64,000 nucleotides of DNA, from NCBI GenBank assembly GCA_943788865.1, contig CALSRX010000002.1:1-64000 (forward strand). The letters run 5' to 3'. This DNA comes from an uncultured Polaribacter sp. GTDB lineage: Bacteria; Bacteroidota; Bacteroidia; Flavobacteriales; Flavobacteriaceae. This document shows, piece after piece, positions 37,659 through 46,137 of the stretch (the first letter of the stretch is position 1; each line of letters starts with the position of its first letter). The position numbers and the translations under genes were made by a program. The notes below the pieces were generated by a model. That model ran no database searches. It was not told the origin of the DNA and was given only the letters and a program-made list of their open reading frames with translations.

Positions 37659-39284
37659 ATGAAAAAATATTTAAAAATTTTAGCAGTCGCTGGAGTGGTC
37701 TTATTTACAAGTTGTGACAACAACAAAGACATTTCTGAAACAATTGAAGTCAACCAAACAACCCTTGCAAAACACATAGAACGTTTGGCTTCTGATGATT
37801 TTCTAGGAAGAAAACCCTTTACAGAAGGCGAAGTAAAGACTGTAAATTATTTAAAAGACGAATTTGAAAAACTAGGACTTGTGCCTGGAAATGGAACTAG
37901 TTTTTATCAAGATGTACCGATGGTAGAAATTACTGGAACACCTTCTGAAAATATGACGATTTCTGGCAAAAATGGAAGTTTTAAATTAAACGTCTTAAAA
38001 GATTTTGTAGCAACCACCAATAAAGTTGAAACAGAAGTAGATCTTAAAAACTCTGAATTGGTGTTTGCAGGATACGGAATTGTAGCTCCGGAATATGGAT
38101 GGAACGATTATGAAGGTATTGATTGGAAAGGAAAAACTGCAGTCGTTTTAATTAACGATCCAGGGTTTAAATCTGGAGACTCTACCTTGTTTAAAGGAAA
38201 TGAAATGACCTACTATGGGCGTTGGACCTACAAATACGAAGAAGCGGCAAGACAAGGCGCAGCGGGCTTAATTATTATTCATGATACAGAGCCAGCTTCT
38301 TATGGTTGGAATGTTGTAGAATCTGGTTGGAGCGGTGCTCGATTGATTGTAGAAAGTGATGCTCCACAATTGAATGTAGAATCTTGGATGAGTGGAGAAA
38401 GTGCTGAAAAACTATTTACCATCTCTACATTGAAAGGAAAAGAATATAAATCGCTTTCAAGAAATAAAGATTTTAAACCTGTTCCGTTAGGACTAAACGT
38501 GTCGGTAGCTATTAAAAACACCCTCAAAAAAGACGTGTCTAAGAATGTGGTTGCCATGATACCTGGAACCGACAGAAAAGACGAATATATTATCTATTCT
38601 GCACATTGGGATCATTTTGGCGTTGGAAAAGCCATTGATGGAGATTCTATATACAATGGCGCAGTTGACAATGCCTCTGGAACTGCTGGTTTATTAGCAA
38701 TTGCAGAAGCCTTTAAAAAAGGAAAAGCACCAAAGCGCTCTATTGTATTTATGGCAGTTACAGGAGAAGAACAAGGCTTGCTAGGTTCTGCATATTACGC
38801 AGCCTACCCTATTTTTAATCCTAAAAAAACAGTAGCAAACATCAATATTGATGCACTCGACAGCCCAGGAATGATGAAAGATTTGACGATTACAGGGTTC
38901 GGACAATCTGAAATGGATGAGTATGCTGAAGAAGCTGCTTTAAAACAGAACAGATACATCATACCAGACCCAGAAGCAGAAAAAGGCTATTTCTTTAGAT
39001 CAGATCATTTTAATTTTGCTAAAATCGGAATTCCTGCGTTATACGCAAGCGGTTCTTATGAAGGATTTGATAAAAGTATTGAAGAAATAAAAGCTTATAA
39101 TGATTATTATAGAATCAATAAATATCATCAACCTTCTGATGCATACAATGCAGCAACCACAGAATTAAGCGGTGTACAATTAGATTTACAATTGTTTTAT
39201 AATGTAGGTTTTAAAATAGCGAACGAAGATTATTTCCCGAAATGGTATGAGGGTAGTGAATTTAAAGCTACTAGAGACAAATAA
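37659..39284 (+). CDS. M28 family metallopeptidase with PA domain, lipoprotein
   Basis: 541 residues. A lipoprotein signal has Cys19 (LFTSCDNN). The protein then contains a protease-associated domain (about 125-270, GYGIVAPEYGWNDYEGIDWKGKTAVVLIND) and the M28 aminopeptidase domain. Zinc motifs are SAHWDHFGVG, GAVDNASGTAGLLAIAEAF, VTGEEQGLLGS (catalytic Glu pair), NIDALDSPG and RSDHFNFAKIGIPALY. All five expected ligands appear present. It likely degrades extracellular peptides at the outer membrane or in the periplasm. Confidence 0.9.
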   Translation: MKKYLKILAVAGVVLFTSCDNNKDISETIEVNQTTLAKHIERLASDDFLGRKPFTEGEVKTVNYLKDEFEKLGLVPGNGTSFYQDVPMVEITGTPSENMTISGKNGSFKLNVLKDFVATTNKVETEVDLKNSELVFAGYGIVAPEYGWNDYEGIDWKGKTAVVLINDPGFKSGDSTLFKGNEMTYYGRWTYKYEEAARQGAAGLIIIHDTEPASYGWNVVESGWSGARLIVESDAPQLNVESWMSGESAEKLFTISTLKGKEYKSLSRNKDFKPVPLGLNVSVAIKNTLKKDVSKNVVAMIPGTDRKDEYIIYSAHWDHFGVGKAIDGDSIYNGAVDNASGTAGLLAIAEAFKKGKAPKRSIVFMAVTGEEQGLLGSAYYAAYPIFNPKKTVANINIDALDSPGMMKDLTITGFGQSEMDEYAEEAALKQNRYIIPDPEAEKGYFFRSDHFNFAKIGIPALYASGSYEGFDKSIEEIKAYNDYYRINKYHQPSDAYNAATTELSGVQLDLQLFYNVGFKIANEDYFPKWYEGSEFKATRDK

Positions 39285-39348
39285 GAAAAGTAGGTATTTT
39301 TTAATTTTTAGTATCTTTAACATCAACTTGATAAGATTCACAAAAAGG

Positions 39349-39381
39349 AACGTTATCCGGAAAACAAGACGGGATAACGTT
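39349..39381 (+). repeat. Hairpin upstream of a small accessory gene
   Basis: AACGTTATCC and GGATAACGTT form a perfect 10-bp stem with a 13-base loop. The right arm contains AACGTTA, the same boundary motif seen at the right ends of the stem-loops at 39857 and 40871. Confidence 0.55.
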
Positions 39382-39422
39382 ATAAAATATAACTATATAA
39401 CCAGTTGTGTGTAATTTGCCAA

Positions 39423-39845
39423 ATGACAGATAAAAAACATAAAATAGAAATTGAATTTTTAGACCACGTAGCAATTCGAGTTGTTGATATGGAAGCCTCT
39501 GCAATTTGTTACGAAAAAGTATTGGGACTAAAACGTTATCAATTACCTGAATGGGGAGACTTTCCAATCTTTTTACTTTCTGGAAAATCTGGAATTGCAT
39601 TGTTTCCTGCGAATACAACGGATACTAAACTTGAACCAACTTCAAAAAATGTAAAAATTGACCATTTTGCATTTAATGTGACAAGTGAAAATTTTGAAAA
39701 AGCTAAAAAAAGATATACCGAATTGAATTTGGAATTTCACATCCAAGACCATCATTACTTTGATTCGATATACACAAAAGACCTTGATGGACATACTGTT
39801 GAATTAACGACTATTAAAGTGAATGAACGAGAATTTTATAAATAA
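39423..39845 (+). CDS. VOC family protein in an accessory cassette
   Basis: Start at MTDKKHKIEIEFLDHVAIRVVDMEASAICYEKVLG, typical of the VOC fold. The first metal His lies in LDHVAI, a second in KIDHFAFNV, and the Glu in DLDGHTVELTTI. About 140 residues. It resembles glyoxalase or fosfomycin-resistance-like proteins, but the substrate is unknown. It is bounded on both sides by hairpin elements and has no operon partner, unlike most genes in the window. Confidence 0.75.
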   Translation: MTDKKHKIEIEFLDHVAIRVVDMEASAICYEKVLGLKRYQLPEWGDFPIFLLSGKSGIALFPANTTDTKLEPTSKNVKIDHFAFNVTSENFEKAKKRYTELNLEFHIQDHHYFDSIYTKDLDGHTVELTTIKVNEREFYK

Positions 39846-39856
39846 AAAACTACACA

Positions 39857-39985
39857 CAACAAAGCATAAAATTAATGGCTAGTTCTAGCTTACTTGAAAA
39901 ATTCCTGCGGAATTTTCCGCTGGTAAGTTTCTATTTACTAAATTAGTGCTTAAACGCGCCACTAATATTATACGTAACCGTTAGC
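39857..39985 (+). repeat. Long imperfect stem-loop, attC-like element 1
   Basis: The arms AAGCATAAAATTAATGGC (39862-39879) and GCCACTAATATTATACGT (39958-39975) pair at 14 of 18 positions. The left edge has CAAC (39857) and the right edge GTTAGC (39980-39985). Inside, AAAATTCC and GGAATTTT form a perfect hairpin, nested in CTTAC...GTAAG. The layout AAC - folded stem - GTT is that of integron attC sites, though the box sequences are not textbook. Confidence 0.55.
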
Positions 39986-40027
39986 AAACATTAAATAACA
40001 CCGTTCAAAAAAAACAAACACTTAATT

Positions 40028-40786
40028 ATGAATCATTTAGTTTCTAAGCTTATTTTTCAACCAAGTTTTTGGATTCTTTTTATTTGTTTGAACTTGAATT
40101 TATCTACAAATGCTCAGACTTTCATTAATATCGAATCAGGAGTATTATTTACGGGCTCTAATAATATTCGTAATGGCAATAATGGAACGCTATTTTCTCT
40201 GAAAAATGATTTTTCGACTCCAGCAACTCCATTTTTCAGACTTCGTGGTGGGTTTTTATTAAATGATAAACACCACTTTTCAATTCTTTATGCACCTTTA
40301 AAAATTGTAGTAAATGGCACAATAGATAGGGATATCCTTTTTGATGGAAAAAATTTTATAGCTAACTTGCCATTAGAAGCTGTTTATAAGTTTAACTCTT
40401 ATCGCCTTACCTATAATCGAAGAATCATAAGTAATAACAAATTTAAATTTGGTCTTGGCCTTTCTGCAAAAATTAGAGACGCAGGAACCTCTTTGAAGAA
40501 TAAAGAACTGATAAGCGAAAATTTTAGTATTGGTTTCGTGCCTTTAATAAACGTTTTAGCGAATTGGGATATTTCTCAAAAAGTGGGTGTTGAGTTTTTT
40601 GGAGAAGGTATAATTGCAAGTAAAGGTAGAGCAATTGACCTTTGCTTATCTGGAAAATATAATTTTACTAAAAATCTGCAAGGAAACATTGGTTATAGGC
40701 TACTTGAAGGTGGAGCAGACGGAACTAATCGGTATAATTTTATTCAACTCCATTTTGCCTTTGCTAGTTTAAACTTTTCATTTTAA
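40028..40786 (+). CDS. Putative outer-membrane beta-barrel protein
   Basis: 252 residues with a signal peptide ending near STNAQT (about residue 30). Alternating hydrophobic strands (FFRLRGGFLLNDKHHFSILYAPL, YRLTYNRRIISNNKFKFGLGLSAKI) and a C-terminal aromatic residue (LNFSF) suggest an outer-membrane barrel of 8-10 strands. I do not recognise a family. It lies between two attC-like stem-loops, with no co-directional partner close by. Confidence 0.6.
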   Translation: MNHLVSKLIFQPSFWILFICLNLNLSTNAQTFINIESGVLFTGSNNIRNGNNGTLFSLKNDFSTPATPFFRLRGGFLLNDKHHFSILYAPLKIVVNGTIDRDILFDGKNFIANLPLEAVYKFNSYRLTYNRRIISNNKFKFGLGLSAKIRDAGTSLKNKELISENFSIGFVPLINVLANWDISQKVGVEFFGEGIIASKGRAIDLCLSGKYNFTKNLQGNIGYRLLEGGADGTNRYNFIQLHFAFASLNFSF

Positions 40787-40870
40787 AAAAATAGTTAAGA
40801 GATCCAACGCTATAAATGTTTAGCTTAATATTAAATTTTTTATGAGTAATCATTGTTTATGAACGTTTTA

Positions 40871-41060
40871 CAACAATGTATAAAAAACATAGGGCATTCA
40901 TATTAAACCAAAAGGTCTGTGCATGTTTTTGAAGTCCGCTAAAAATAAAATTTGGCGTTTACAGAAGAAAAAATAAAAGCAAAATATTTATATTTAGCTA
41001 AGTAATAAACCGAAACGAAGTGCTTTTTAACTGCCCTACGTTTCTTATACTGAACGTTAC
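40871..41060 (+). repeat. Long imperfect stem-loop, attC-like element 2
   Basis: GTATAAAAAACATAGGGCA (40878-40896) and TGCCCTACGTTTCTTATAC (41032-41050) pair at 17 of 19 positions around a 135-base centre. The left edge has CAAC (40871) and the right edge AACGTTAC (41053-41060). It fills the 285-base gap between the barrel gene and the GNAT gene. The rest of the gap shows nothing coding. Confidence 0.6.
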
Positions 41061-41075
41061 AGGGCATTTAAAGAA

Positions 41076-41582
41076 ATGATGATTAAGATTAAAAAAGCCG
41101 TGAATAAAACTGAATTTAAAATTATCGAAAAATTGGCAATTGAAATTTTGCACGAAGTTTATGACCAAATTATTCCTGCCAAACATACCGATTATTTTTT
41201 AACTGAATTTCAATCGGTAAATGCAATTGGAAGACAAATTAAAAATGAGAATTTCAGTTATTTTCTCTTAAATTTTGAGAATAAAAATGTTGGATATTTA
41301 GGAATTCAAAAACTGAATAAAAAACTGATTTTGAGCAAACTTTACATTTTAGAATCGTTTCGTGGTCTAAAAATCGGAAAAACAGCGTTGGAATATGTTA
41401 ACGTATTTGCTGCGAATAACAGAATTGAAAAAATTGAGCTTATTGTTAACCAACAAAATCAGAATACGATTGACATTTATCTGAAAAAAGGATTTAAAAT
41501 TGTAGAATCGATTGTAAACTCCTTTCCAAGTGGATATTTTGTTGAGGATTATAAAATGGAAAAGATATTAATTGAGGAATAA
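41076..41582 (+). CDS. GNAT family N-acetyltransferase
   Basis: 168 residues. The acetyl-CoA loop is ESFRGLKIGKTALEYV (motif A, R/Q-x-x-G-x-G/A type, about 104-119), preceded by strand LILSKLYIL and followed by IEKIELIVNQQNQNTIDIYLKKGFKIV (motif B, where GF is typical). The acceptor substrate is unknown. It is flanked by attC-like elements 2 and 3, and genes of this kind are common integron cargo. Confidence 0.8.
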   Translation: MMIKIKKAVNKTEFKIIEKLAIEILHEVYDQIIPAKHTDYFLTEFQSVNAIGRQIKNENFSYFLLNFENKNVGYLGIQKLNKKLILSKLYILESFRGLKIGKTALEYVNVFAANNRIEKIELIVNQQNQNTIDIYLKKGFKIVESIVNSFPSGYFVEDYKMEKILIEE

Positions 41583-41593
41583 AAACAATTTGT

Positions 41594-41634
41594 CAACACC
41601 GTGTAAAATTAATTGCTAGTTTAAGTCAACTTAC
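41594..41634 (+). repeat. Left end of an attC-like element (truncated copy 3)
   Basis: CAACACCGTGTAAAATTAAT and the following TGCTAGTTTAAG match the left arm of element 1 (CAACAAAGCATAAAATTAAT...GGCTAGTT). No matching right arm appears before the next gene, so the copy looks truncated. Confidence 0.5.
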
Positions 41635-41650
41635 AAAATCAATAAAAAAC

Positions 41651-42006
41651 ATGTTAACAGACATCATTCCAAAATTACCGATGCGTAACAAAAAAGTTAC
41701 CAGAGATTTTATATACAACAGTTAGGTTTTAAAGAATTTGGAACTACAGCCTACGCGTATTATTTAATGTTAGAAAAAGATCAAATTCAATTGCATTTTT
41801 TTGAGTTTAAAGAATTAAATCCTAAAGAAAATTATGGTCAGGTGTATATTAGAACTGACAATATTGAGCGTTTTTATCAAACATTGTTAGACAATAAAAC
41901 CAGGATTCACCCAAATGGTTTGCTAGAAACAAAACCTTGGGGACAAAAAGAATTTTCACTACTCGACCCAGATAGCAATCTGTTAACTTTTGGAGAATCC
42001 ATTTAG
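41651..42006 (+). CDS. VOC (bleomycin-resistance-like) protein, one frameshift
   Basis: The start MLTDIIPKLPMRNKKVTRDF is followed by a break. One missing T in the T4 run at 41707-41710 restores DFYIQQLGFKEFGTTAYAYYLMLEKDQIQLHFFEF and then YIRTDNIERFYQTLL and WGQKEFSLLDPDSNLLTFGESI. This is the pattern of the bleomycin-binding-protein-like VOC family, about 118 residues. Such proteins bind and sequester drugs without catalysis. Whether this one confers resistance is unknown. Confidence 0.7.
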
Positions 42007-42092
42007 AAATAAAAATCCAATAGAAAACATCTTACAACACTTTTAAAGCAATAAGATTTAACGTAAATTGCCCTCCAAAATAAGACAGTAGT

Positions 42093-43937
42093 ATGGAAGA
42101 CAATAAAAGGGTAGTGTATATAAAAAGTGTTTTAGAAAACATGCCATCAAATTGGCTAAATCTAACAACGCATCAACTAGATATATATAATGAAAAATTG
42201 GCAAAAACACAGTTTTTAGATCAGTTTGAAACCTTGTTTCAAAACAATAATGCTACGCCTACTGCATTGAGCAAATTACCAACTGCGTATGATTATATTC
42301 GATTAGGCCATCCATTATCTTGTGTGTTAGAATGGACCATTGCCAGTTTGCATCAGTTAACACCTCAATCTGTGATTAGTTTTTCTTCACAAACGGTTCC
42401 TATTTTGGCCATTCTAAGAAAAAACCTGTTGGAAAATAAAAATACGCAGATTGTTTATACAGGCAAACTACCCACAACTTTTGATGCAGAGATCATAAAA
42501 AGTGTGTACGGCTATCAATTTGATTTGAAGAAGGTTGAAAATGAATCTGACATTGCTGCCTTTAACGGAAGTACCATTTTCATTTCTGAACAACATCAAA
42601 TTTTAAAAACAACACTTTCTAAACACAGCGATTTTTACATTCATTTATACAACGGATTAGGAAGTATTGTATTGGTAAATGGCAAAGAAAATGAACAATA
42701 TATTTCAGAAATACAACATGTAAGAAGAAGAGAAACTATTGCCATGACACCAGCAAATTCTCTAATCGCCTTAAAATCATTAACAGAAAACACAGCAATT
42801 GCTATTCAAAATAGCGATGTTGCCACAAACAAAAAACGTGTTACAGATGCTATAAAAACCATTACAGGTTCTAATACAAAAGCCTTGGTGGGCTCAAGCG
42901 GATTGTCTGTTCAGTATGCAATTATGATGGGTTTAATTGATGATGCCTTAGCAAATCACAAAGGAAAAGCAATTAAATTTATTGTTCCGCCAAATTGTTA
43001 TGGTGGCACAAACGATCAAGCAAGACGTGTTGCTGCTTGTTTAGAAAATGTAGAAGTGGTGGATTTACCAGTTGATGGCGATAACGATATGGTACAAAGT
43101 ATTGATATGGTTTTAACTAACATTGCCAATGAAGATGCGGTTCCTTATATTATAGCAGAAATTCCGACTAACCCAAGAGTAGAAGTTCCAGATTTGGTTC
43201 AATTAAAAAATGTGTTAAGCCAAGAACGTAAAACAGCAAATGGCAAGATAGCTGTAGATCCGGTGTTTATTTTAGACCAAACATTTTGTCCGAATGTACA
43301 TTTTTTAGGTGAAGGAGAAATCTTATCAACAGTGAGAACCATTTCGTATGCGAGTGGATCTAAATTTCCGAGTGGTGGAAAATGTACTGCTGGTTATGTA
43401 ATTGGAAATACAAAAACCACTGCGTTACTAGATAAAATTGAAGTCCATTTAACAATATGCGACAACGAAGCTACCAATCTTCAATATGAAATTTTAGCAA
43501 CACAAATGCCATCAATGAAACAACGCATTAGCGATGCGTATAAAAATACACGAGAATTTGTAAACTTCATCCACAAAACCTTACCAGAAGCGAAAATCAA
43601 TTTTGTGTCAGAAAGTTTGGCTGCACAAGGCTTCACACCCTCGGTTTTTTCATTAGACCTCCCTACAAAAGGAACTACTGCTGAAGAAAAGGAAGCCTAT
43701 AAACGTGTATTGAATCTTCAATTAATCAATTTAATGATTGCTGAAATTCCTAACGAAAGCAAGTATTGTGTAAGTTACGGTCAGTTAAAAGGATGTTATT
43801 GGACAATTCCTGCAACCTCAACGCAAGGAACAACTAAAGAAGGTGATAAAGATTATATCATTCGTACAGCCCTTTCACCTGATATCGATTTAGAATTGCA
43901 TAAAAAAGTCTTTTTAGATTTTGTAAAAACTATTTAA
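42093..43937 (+). CDS. Large Cys/Met-metabolism PLP-dependent enzyme
   Basis: 614 residues, longer than ordinary cystathionine gamma-synthases (about 380-400) because of an N-terminal extension of roughly 200 residues. The PLP region has PPNCYGGTNDQARRVAACLENVEVVDLP, AEIPTNPRVEVPDL, VDPVFILDQTF (Asp for the pyridine) and YASGSKFPSGGKCTAGYVIGN with the PLP Lys. Related proteins act on cystathionine-type substrates, but this long form is common in Bacteroidota and its reaction is not settled. The next gene is 7 bases downstream. Confidence 0.75.
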   Translation: MEDNKRVVYIKSVLENMPSNWLNLTTHQLDIYNEKLAKTQFLDQFETLFQNNNATPTALSKLPTAYDYIRLGHPLSCVLEWTIASLHQLTPQSVISFSSQTVPILAILRKNLLENKNTQIVYTGKLPTTFDAEIIKSVYGYQFDLKKVENESDIAAFNGSTIFISEQHQILKTTLSKHSDFYIHLYNGLGSIVLVNGKENEQYISEIQHVRRRETIAMTPANSLIALKSLTENTAIAIQNSDVATNKKRVTDAIKTITGSNTKALVGSSGLSVQYAIMMGLIDDALANHKGKAIKFIVPPNCYGGTNDQARRVAACLENVEVVDLPVDGDNDMVQSIDMVLTNIANEDAVPYIIAEIPTNPRVEVPDLVQLKNVLSQERKTANGKIAVDPVFILDQTFCPNVHFLGEGEILSTVRTISYASGSKFPSGGKCTAGYVIGNTKTTALLDKIEVHLTICDNEATNLQYEILATQMPSMKQRISDAYKNTREFVNFIHKTLPEAKINFVSESLAAQGFTPSVFSLDLPTKGTTAEEKEAYKRVLNLQLINLMIAEIPNESKYCVSYGQLKGCYWTIPATSTQGTTKEGDKDYIIRTALSPDIDLELHKKVFLDFVKTI

Positions 43938-43944
43938 AAGGAAC

Positions 43945-44421
43945 ATGAAACCTAGCATAGAACAATTGTCCGAAAAAAAATTGATTGGTTTGTATGTTAC
44001 AATGTCTTTAGCAAAGAATAAAACAGGTGACCTTTGGAAAAACTTTATGCAACGGCGTAAAGAAATCACCAATAATTTATCTAATGATCTAATTAGTTTG
44101 CAAGTATACAACTCAATCTATTTTCAAGATTTTAAGCCAACTACAACATTTGAAAAATGGGCAACCACAGAAGTATCTGACTTTAATGCTGTACCAAAAG
44201 GCATGGATGCTTTTGTTTTAGAAAGTGGACTTTATGCTGTTTTTAACTACAAAGGTTCTAGTACTAACACAGATATTTACCAATATATTTTTGGAGTTTG
44301 GCTCAAAAATTCTGAGTATCTATTAGATGACAGACCCCATTTTGAAGTGTTGGGAAAAAACTACAAAAATGCAGATCCAAGCTCAGAAGAAGAAATTTGG
44401 ATTCCCATAAAGAAGAAATAA
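43945..44421 (+). CDS. GyrI-like (AraC effector-binding fold) protein
   Basis: 158 residues. The pattern KLIGLYVTMSLAKNKTGDLWKNFMQRRKEI, SIYFQDFKPTTTFEKWATTEV, VPKGMDAFVLESGLYAVFNYKG and IWIPIK matches the stand-alone GyrI-like/BmrR ligand-binding domain, which binds small amphipathic compounds. No DNA-binding part is attached. It is probably cotranscribed with the PLP enzyme and ends at a strong terminator. Confidence 0.75.
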   Translation: MKPSIEQLSEKKLIGLYVTMSLAKNKTGDLWKNFMQRRKEITNNLSNDLISLQVYNSIYFQDFKPTTTFEKWATTEVSDFNAVPKGMDAFVLESGLYAVFNYKGSSTNTDIYQYIFGVWLKNSEYLLDDRPHFEVLGKNYKNADPSSEEEIWIPIKKK

Positions 44422-44455
44422 AAAAAGCGAAACTAGATTAGTTTCGCTTTTTTTA
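44421..44455. terminator. Bidirectional terminator between GyrI-like and AIM24 genes
   Basis: AAAAAAGCGAAACTA and TAGTTTCGCTTTTTT form a 15-bp perfect stem with loop GAT, flanked by A and T runs. It serves both converging genes. Confidence 0.85.
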
Positions 44456-44457
44456 AT

Positions 44458-45258
44458 TTAAAAACGATTGTCACCGTCTAATAAATTACCGATTCCGCCT
44501 AAAATACTACCTTCTCCTCTATCCCCTTTTTCGGTTTGAGGCGCCATGGCTAAAACTCTCCCTGCCAATCTGCTAAAAGGCAATGATTGTATATACACCG
44601 TTCCAGGACCTTTTAAACTAGCAAAGAACAACCCTTCTCCACCAAAAATGGTATTTTTAATTCCCCCTACAAATTCAATATCGTACTCTATTGTTTGGGT
44701 AAAACCAACAATACAACCCGTGTCTACACGTAAAATTTCTCCAGGCTGTAATACTTTTTTAGCCATGGTTCCACCTGCATGTACAAAGCCCATTCCGTCT
44801 CCTTCCATTTTTTGCATGATAAAACCTTCTCCTCCAAACAAACCTCTACCTAATTTTTTAGAAAATTCAATTCCTATTGTAACCCCCTTTGCAGCACATA
44901 AAAAGGCATCTTTCTGACAAACAAATTTTCCGCCAAACTCAGTTAAATCAATTGGAATTATTTTTCCAGGATACGGAGAAGCAAAAGAAACATTCTTTTT
45001 TCCATAGCCCGAATTTGTAAAAACGGTCATAAACAAGCTCTCCCCTGTTAACAATCGTTTCCCTGCAGAAAACAGTTTTCCTAAAATTCCTTTGTCTTGA
45101 TTGGTTCCGTCTCCAAAAATAGTGGTCATGGTTACTCCATCATTCATCATCATAAAACTACCCGCTTCTGCGACGACACTTTCTTGAGGATCTAATTCTA
45201 TTTCTACATATTGCATCTCTTCTCCAAAGATGTTGTAATCTATTTCGTGTGCATTCAT
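44458..45258 (-). CDS. TIGR00266/AIM24 family protein
   Basis: 266 residues. The AIM24 beta fold is recognisable by MQYVEIELDPQESVVAEAGSFMMMNDGV, GGEGFIMQKMEGDGMGFVHAGG, LRVDTGCIVGFTQTIEYDIEFVGGIKNTIFGGEGLFFASLKGPGTVYIQSLPFSRLAGRV. The family is widespread and its function remains unclear, although some members affect membrane properties or tellurite resistance. The long Gly-rich motifs are all intact. Confidence 0.85.
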   Translation of the reverse strand: MNAHEIDYNIFGEEMQYVEIELDPQESVVAEAGSFMMMNDGVTMTTIFGDGTNQDKGILGKLFSAGKRLLTGESLFMTVFTNSGYGKKNVSFASPYPGKIIPIDLTEFGGKFVCQKDAFLCAAKGVTIGIEFSKKLGRGLFGGEGFIMQKMEGDGMGFVHAGGTMAKKVLQPGEILRVDTGCIVGFTQTIEYDIEFVGGIKNTIFGGEGLFFASLKGPGTVYIQSLPFSRLAGRVLAMAPQTEKGDRGEGSILGGIGNLLDGDNRF

Positions 45259-45366
45259 ATTTTTAAATTTTAATAGTTAGAAGCTTAACATTTAGTTTTG
45301 TTACAGTATCTGTTGTTATTTAAAAAACATTTTTATGAATTAATAGATTAATAGCCACAACCAAAT

Positions 45367-45409
45367 GTTCTCGATACATCACGCCCAAAAGCGTGACACT
45401 CGAACTGAC
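45367..45409 (-). repeat. REP-like palindromic element, copy 2
   Basis: On the minus strand it reads GTCAGTTCGAGTG, then the hairpin TCACGC...GCGTGA, then GTATCGAGAAC. The outer boxes match copy 1 (35334-35380) while the inner stem differs. It stands in the 190-base gap between the AIM24 and DUF4442 genes. Confidence 0.65.
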
Positions 45410-45450
45410 AACTATTCATTGGTTATTGATTACTGATAATTGATTACTGA

Positions 45451-45906
45451 CTACTGCTTAACTTTAATACTCCATTCATACACGAACTGAGAAACCAAAT
45501 CTCCAGACGCATCAAAACCATCAGCTTTTAAATGAATTATTTGTCCTTCACCAGTTTCAATTGCTTTTTGAATGGTTTGCCTCACCAAAGCACCCTCTTC
45601 ACAAGTAAAAGTGATTTTTCCGGTTGCTTTTTTTGTAAAACGTCCTTCTTGATGCGTTACCAACATCGATATCTTTTTATTGACTTTTTTTATTTCTTGG
45701 ATGACTAAAATTCCGCTTGCAAATTCTGAAGCCATTCCTTGAACAGCCCAATACAAAGATTTAAAGGGGTTTTGATTGATCCATCGATGTTTCACTTTTA
45801 CAACAGCTTCTGTATCAGAAATAGACACAACTCTAACACCGCAAAAAAATGCAGATGGTAATTTAAACAGCATATAAAGATTGATTTTTCGGGGTGTAAT
45901 TTTCAT
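45451..45906 (-). CDS. DUF4442 (hot-dog fold) protein
   Basis: 151 residues. It begins MKITPRKINLYMLFKLPSAFFCGVRVVSISDTEAVVKVKHRWINQNPFKSLYWAVQGMASEFASGILV, the DUF4442 pattern related to thioesterases of the hot-dog fold. The WINQNPFKS...A motif marks the likely active-site region. It probably hydrolyses an acyl-CoA, but the substrate is not known. It is transcribed away from the DUF4870-PadR operon. Confidence 0.7.
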   Translation of the reverse strand: MKITPRKINLYMLFKLPSAFFCGVRVVSISDTEAVVKVKHRWINQNPFKSLYWAVQGMASEFASGILVIQEIKKVNKKISMLVTHQEGRFTKKATGKITFTCEEGALVRQTIQKAIETGEGQIIHLKADGFDASGDLVSQFVYEWSIKVKQ

Positions 45907-46063
45907 GTTATGAACATTTTTAAGAAATATATTTAAAAAAAGTAAAAAATAATTTGCTTTTTTTTGAAGGATTTAAAAACTAAAAAAATCCTTTATTAAC
46001 GGGCAATGTAAGGATTATTTTTCAATAAATAAAACAAGGATAAATGTTAAATTTTTAAAAATA

Positions 46064-46107
46064 TAGTACTTTGTTTTGCATAGTACCATTTTTTATACAT
46101 ATATTTG
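46064..46107 (+). promoter_or_regulatory. Promoter with repeated TAGTAC boxes upstream of the PadR operon
   Basis: TTG at 46076-46078, a 21-base spacer and TATATTTG at 46100-46107 fit the flavobacterial promoter consensus. TAGTAC occurs at 46064-46069 and 46081-46086, either side of the -33 box. The PadR protein encoded here may bind them and repress its own operon. The operator role is inferred. Confidence 0.5.
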
Positions 46108-46137
46108 CATAGTCAAGTAGTATATAAAAATTTTAAC

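Noticed and set aside
39349-41634. A classical class 1 integron
   Set aside because: There is no integrase gene in the window and the box sequences do not match the classical 1L/1R sites; only the overall architecture is similar.
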